DNA of 8,694 bases, taken from the NCBI GenBank assembly GCA_033720975.1, contig JAWWBL010000069.1, forward strand, positions 1 to 8,694, written 5' to 3'. The number at the start of each line of letters is the position of its first letter. Within the stretch, counting starts at the first letter, position 1. The notes under the pieces were generated by a model, which worked only from the letters and a program-made list of their open reading frames with translations, was not told the origin of the DNA and ran no database searches. This stretch comes from JAWWBL01 sp033720975 (lineage in GTDB: Bacteria; Actinomycetota; Acidimicrobiia; Spongiisociales; ZC4RG35). Positions 6,519-8,694 of this stretch are shown in pieces. Both the position numbers and the translations under genes were made by a program.

Positions 6519-7031
6519 ATGCGAATGTTGTCAGTAGCCCTGATCCTCCTGGTCGCAGCGTGCACCGGAGCCACTCAGGAGACGACAACTACCGTTTCCT
6601 CCACATCGACGACGGTCATCTCGACCACCACGACGACGGTCCCAGAGGTGTGTCCCCCTCCGCCCTACGAGATCGGGTTCTTTCCGCCGTGGTTGAACAG
6701 CGAGGGAATGGACCCGTCGGATGTCGAACCGGACGTTTGGACATCGGTAGGGGGAACCAATACCACCTTCTATGGCCGCAACGTGGGGTCGGTCGCCATT
6801 GCCCTCATCCGCGGAACGCTTCCTCCGATCGACTGGCCGGGGGAGAAGGGCACCACGACGATCGATGGAACCGACGCCGTGGCAGGGATGCACCCGGACG
6901 GAACCTGGGTGGTGGGATGGTATGAGGAGCCAGCGGCGCGCTGTGACCTGTACACCATGGTGTTCTACCCGCCGTGGAGCCAGGATGACGTCGGCTCGGT
7001 CGTCCACAGCATGAACAGGGTGGGCGGTTAG
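6519..7031 (+). CDS. Small Thr-rich lipoprotein of unknown function
   Basis: I do not recognise a family. The 170-residue product has a lipoprotein signal: MRML, a hydrophobic core, then lipobox VAAC with Cys15 as the likely acylated residue. A Thr/Ser-rich linker spans about 22-41 and a compact extracytoplasmic domain about 45-170. The domain has two cysteines that could form a disulfide (Cys45, Cys142) and two similar aromatic-proline motifs, FFPPW (54-58) and FYPPW (149-153), near its two ends. It also has several tryptophans and a GTWVVGWYEE strand-like stretch (128-137), suggesting a beta-rich fold. Lipobox, linker and codon use support a real gene. It lies 35 bases after the CapA-like gene, with its own likely -10 element, and its stop codon overlaps the rhodanese stop on the other strand. 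Confidence 0.8.
   Translation: MRMLSVALILLVAACTGATQETTTTVSSTSTTVISTTTTTVPEVCPPPPYEIGFFPPWLNSEGMDPSDVEPDVWTSVGGTNTTFYGRNVGSVAIALIRGTLPPIDWPGEKGTTTIDGTDAVAGMHPDGTWVVGWYEEPAARCDLYTMVFYPPWSQDDVGSVVHSMNRVGG
6582..6644 (+). repeat. Low-complexity Thr-rich linker coding region
   Basis: ACN-rich codons encode residues 22-42 of the small lipoprotein (TTTTVSS, STSTTV, STTTTTVP). It is similar in style to the stalk of the upstream CapA-like protein and probably spaces the domain from the membrane. Confidence 0.8.
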
Positions 7032-7405
7032 GGGGCGGCGTCGCCTCTCCACGCGAAGAACCCGCCCTCGACGTCGGTGGCCCCTCTCAAGCCGAGGTCT
7101 TGTAGGCGAGCCGCCGCCAATGACGAGCTGAACCCTTGTGAGCACACCAGGATCACCCGCTGATCGGGTCCGATGTCCATGCTGTGCCACTCGCTTGACG
7201 GAGCAAGTCGCCATTCGAGGACCGTCAGGTCGATGGGTATGGCTCCTGGGATCTCGCCATCGCGCTCGCGCTGCGCAGAGTCGCGAACGTCGATGACCAC
7301 TGTCCCGGACTCCAGCTCGCGGGTCAGGTCCTCAGGGCGGACCCGGTCGAGCCGGGCCCTCGCCGCGGCCAGATACTCCGCGAGGCTCGGGATGCTGTCG
7401 TCCAT
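7028..7405 (-). CDS. Single-domain rhodanese-like sulfurtransferase
   Basis: Small cytoplasmic rhodanese-fold protein of 125 residues, with no signal peptide or membrane helix. Rhodaneses move sulfane sulfur through a persulfide on the active-site cysteine. Visible marks: VVIDVRD (36-42, the entry strand typical of the fold), GEIPGAIPIDL (50-60, equivalent to the usual GHIPGA motif), and the catalytic loop VCSQGFSSS with Cys88 (87-95), close to the CxxGxSS loop of GlpE. The C-terminal GGFFAW equals the family's GG...W ending. Catalytic cysteine present, so activity is likely; acceptor unknown. GGAAGG (7408-7413) precedes the ATG by 2 bases, a rather short spacing. It lies 53 bases after the SPFH gene and may be co-transcribed with it. 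Confidence 0.9.
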   Translation of the reverse strand: MDDSIPSLAEYLAAARARLDRVRPEDLTRELESGTVVIDVRDSAQRERDGEIPGAIPIDLTVLEWRLAPSSEWHSMDIGPDQRVILVCSQGFSSSLAAARLQDLGLRGATDVEGGFFAWRGDAAP

Positions 7406-7421
7406 GGCCTTCCAACGCGGA

Positions 7422-7447
7422 CCGGGGCACGCACAGGCATGCCCCGG
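7422..7447 (-). promoter_or_regulatory. Hairpin between the SPFH and rhodanese genes
   Basis: An inverted repeat with 10-bp arms (7422-7431 and 7438-7447, CCGGGGCA/TGCCCCGG core plus one G-U pair and one G-C pair) has a 6-base loop. It sits within the 53-base gap, followed on the minus strand by GC-rich sequence and no U-tract. It could be a partial terminator or an mRNA-end stabiliser between the two genes; function is inferred only from position and pairing. Confidence 0.5.
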
Positions 7448-7458
7448 CGCTCAGAAGC

Positions 7459-8385
7459 TCAGGAGCCGGTGGGCTCGTTCTGGGATTCCTTCCACATCTC
7501 GCCGATGGCCGCCACCGATCCCAACACGCCGGACGTGTCCAGCGGCAGGAAGATCTTGGTTGCCTGGCCGTCGGCCACCGCCTGGAGGGTCTCCAGGTAC
7601 CGGATCGCAATGAGATCGGGGGTCGGGTCGCCGGTGTGGATGGCGCCGAACACGCGCTCGATGGCTTGTCCCTCACCTTCGGCTACGGTCAGCTTCTGGT
7701 ACTTCTCGGCGTCGGCGACCCTCTTGATCGCCTCGGCCTGACCGTCGGCCTCGAGCACTTGGCTCTCCTTGACACCTTCGGCCTTGAGAATCGCCGCTCT
7801 CTTCAGACCCTCGGCCTCGGTGACGGCAGCCCGTCTGTCACGCTCGGCCTTCATCTGGCGGTGCATCGCGTCGGTCACGTCAACGGGGGGCTCGATCCTC
7901 TGGATCTCGACACGGACCACTCTCACGCCCCACTTGTCTGTGGCGTCGTCCAGGATCTGTCGGAGCTTGGCGTTGATCACCTCGCGCGAGGTCAGTGCCG
8001 AGTCGAGGTCGAGATCACCGACCACATTCCTCAGGTTGGTCTGGGCAAGCTTGGTCACTGCGAGGATGAAGTTCCCCACGTTGTACTTGAGCTTGACCGG
8101 GTCGGTCGCCTCGTAGTAGATCACCGCATCGACCGTCACCACGACGTTGTCCTTGGTGATGACTTCTTGTGGCGGCACGTCGATGACCTGCTCACGCATG
8201 TCGACCTTTATCAGCCGCTTGACGAACGGCATGACCCAGCGCAGGCCCGACTCAACCGTCTTCTGGTATCTCCCCAGGAACTCGATCAGTCCCTTTTCGT
8301 AGGGTCGAACCACGCGGAATCCGGCGGCAGCGATCGTGATCGCTCCAACTGCCAGAACCACGAACAGGATGATTACGCCATCCAT
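7459..8385 (-). CDS. qmcA: SPFH/stomatin-family membrane protein (QmcA/YbbK type)
   Basis: Membrane-anchored scaffold of the stomatin/prohibitin family, which forms oligomeric rings or lipid microdomains and often regulates membrane proteases. The 308 residues fit QmcA (about 305). Order: N-terminal membrane helix (4-22); SPFH domain (about 24-175) with VRPYEKGLIEFLGRY (26-40), GLRWVMPF (47-54), ITKDNVVVTVDAVIYY (76-91) and LRNVVGDLDLD (118-128); then an Ala/Glu/Lys-rich coiled coil (about 172-242) with repeated EAEG/KAEG units; then a C-terminal oligomerisation segment (IFLPLDTSGVLGSVAAI, 278-294). The start has a strong ribosome site (AAGGAAAGG, 8389-8397). The NfeD-like gene lies 31 bases upstream on the same strand, the classic NfeD-SPFH pair. 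Family is firm; the symbol is by closest subfamily. Confidence 0.93.
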   Translation of the reverse strand: MDGVIILFVVLAVGAITIAAAGFRVVRPYEKGLIEFLGRYQKTVESGLRWVMPFVKRLIKVDMREQVIDVPPQEVITKDNVVVTVDAVIYYEATDPVKLKYNVGNFILAVTKLAQTNLRNVVGDLDLDSALTSREVINAKLRQILDDATDKWGVRVVRVEIQRIEPPVDVTDAMHRQMKAERDRRAAVTEAEGLKRAAILKAEGVKESQVLEADGQAEAIKRVADAEKYQKLTVAEGEGQAIERVFGAIHTGDPTPDLIAIRYLETLQAVADGQATKIFLPLDTSGVLGSVAAIGEMWKESQNEPTGS

Positions 8386-8416
8386 TTACCTTTCCTTTCG
8401 TTCAATTCGATCTCTG

Positions 8417-8694
8417 TCAAGTCTCCAGGCGCTCGACGACGAGGCGTGCTCCGTCCACATCACTCACCACTATCTTCGCCCCGGTCTCGATGGGCTGGAG
8501 GGCGGTGGCCCTCCACTCCTCGTTGAGAATCCGCACCATCCCGGCTCCAGAGTGTGGGTCGACGGCCTGTAGAACGACTCCTTCCGAACCGATCCAACGA
8601 TTCGCGCCTACCCGGGGCTGCTCGCCCTCGTCCTGGCGTGAGATGAACCTCTGCAGGAAGGCGAGCGCAAACATCGACACACCAAAGAAGACCA
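8417..8694 (-). CDS. NfeD-like membrane protein, C-terminal part (5' end cut by window)
   Basis: Partner of the adjacent SPFH protein. The frame stays open to the window edge and reads VFFGVSMFALAFLQRF, the end of a membrane helix, so the real start lies beyond 8694 and the GTG at 8680 is not taken as the start. About 92 residues are seen. After the helix and a short charged linker comes an OB-fold domain typical of NfeD: GSEGVVLQAV, then a GMVRILNEEWRATA segment (the family's G.v.v.Ge.W.A pattern), IETGAKIVVSDVDG and LVVERLET at the end. NfeD proteins bind SPFH partners through this OB domain and stabilise their membrane assemblies. The short form (about 140-150 residues, no protease domain) fits what is visible, but the missing part could hold more. 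Confidence 0.88.
   Translation of the reverse strand, partial: VFFGVSMFALAFLQRFISRQDEGEQPRVGANRWIGSEGVVLQAVDPHSGAGMVRILNEEWRATALQPIETGAKIVVSDVDGARLVVERLET

Noticed and set aside
7636..8526. 296-codon open frame on the plus strand opposite the SPFH gene
   Set aside because: His/Asp/Leu-rich composition without domain motifs; it runs antisense to an unmistakable SPFH protein with a good ribosome site and into the NfeD gene.

Overview
The window looks like chromosomal DNA from a high-GC actinobacterium, most plausibly an Acidimicrobiia-like lineage. The evidence is the strong G/C bias at third codon positions, two secreted proteins with long threonine-rich linkers (runs of TTTT with VP or PPP), and a start codon that fits the leaderless TANNNT pattern common in actinobacteria. 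The lineage is an inference. No rRNA, tRNA, CRISPR array, insertion sequence or phage gene was seen.

Region 1 (1-5250, + strand) is amino-acid ABC transport. It opens with the 3' part of an ATPase gene cut by the window edge. A 110-base gap follows, then a complete polar amino-acid transporter in the order aapJ-aapQ-aapM-aapP: lipoprotein binding protein, two permeases, ATPase. The last three genes are joined by 4-base ATGA overlaps. A perfect 14-bp hairpin separates aapJ from aapQ, a position where such structures usually let the binding protein be made in excess of the membrane parts. AapJ would capture L-amino acids outside the membrane, AapQ and AapM would form the channel, and AapP would drive import with ATP. 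The upstream partial ATPase is a close relative of AapP.

Region 2 (5308-7031, + strand) holds two exported proteins. The first is a membrane-anchored or secreted CapA/PGA_cap-family metallophosphatase-like protein on a Thr/Pro-rich stalk. The second is a small lipoprotein of unknown function with a Thr-rich linker and an apparently leaderless start.

Region 3 (7028-8694, - strand) runs towards region 2. It holds the C-terminal part of an NfeD-like membrane protein (cut by the window edge), a QmcA/YbbK-type SPFH (stomatin) protein and a single-domain rhodanese. NfeD next to an SPFH protein is a classic membrane-microdomain pair. The rhodanese stop codon overlaps the lipoprotein stop codon on the opposite strand, leaving no intergenic space.

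Most of the window is well-known biology; I see no clear sign of a new defence or mobile system. The points most worth a second look are the enlarged AapM with extra membrane helices, the AapQ coupling loop lacking its usual glycine, the intercistronic hairpins, and the unknown lipoprotein convergent with the rhodanese.
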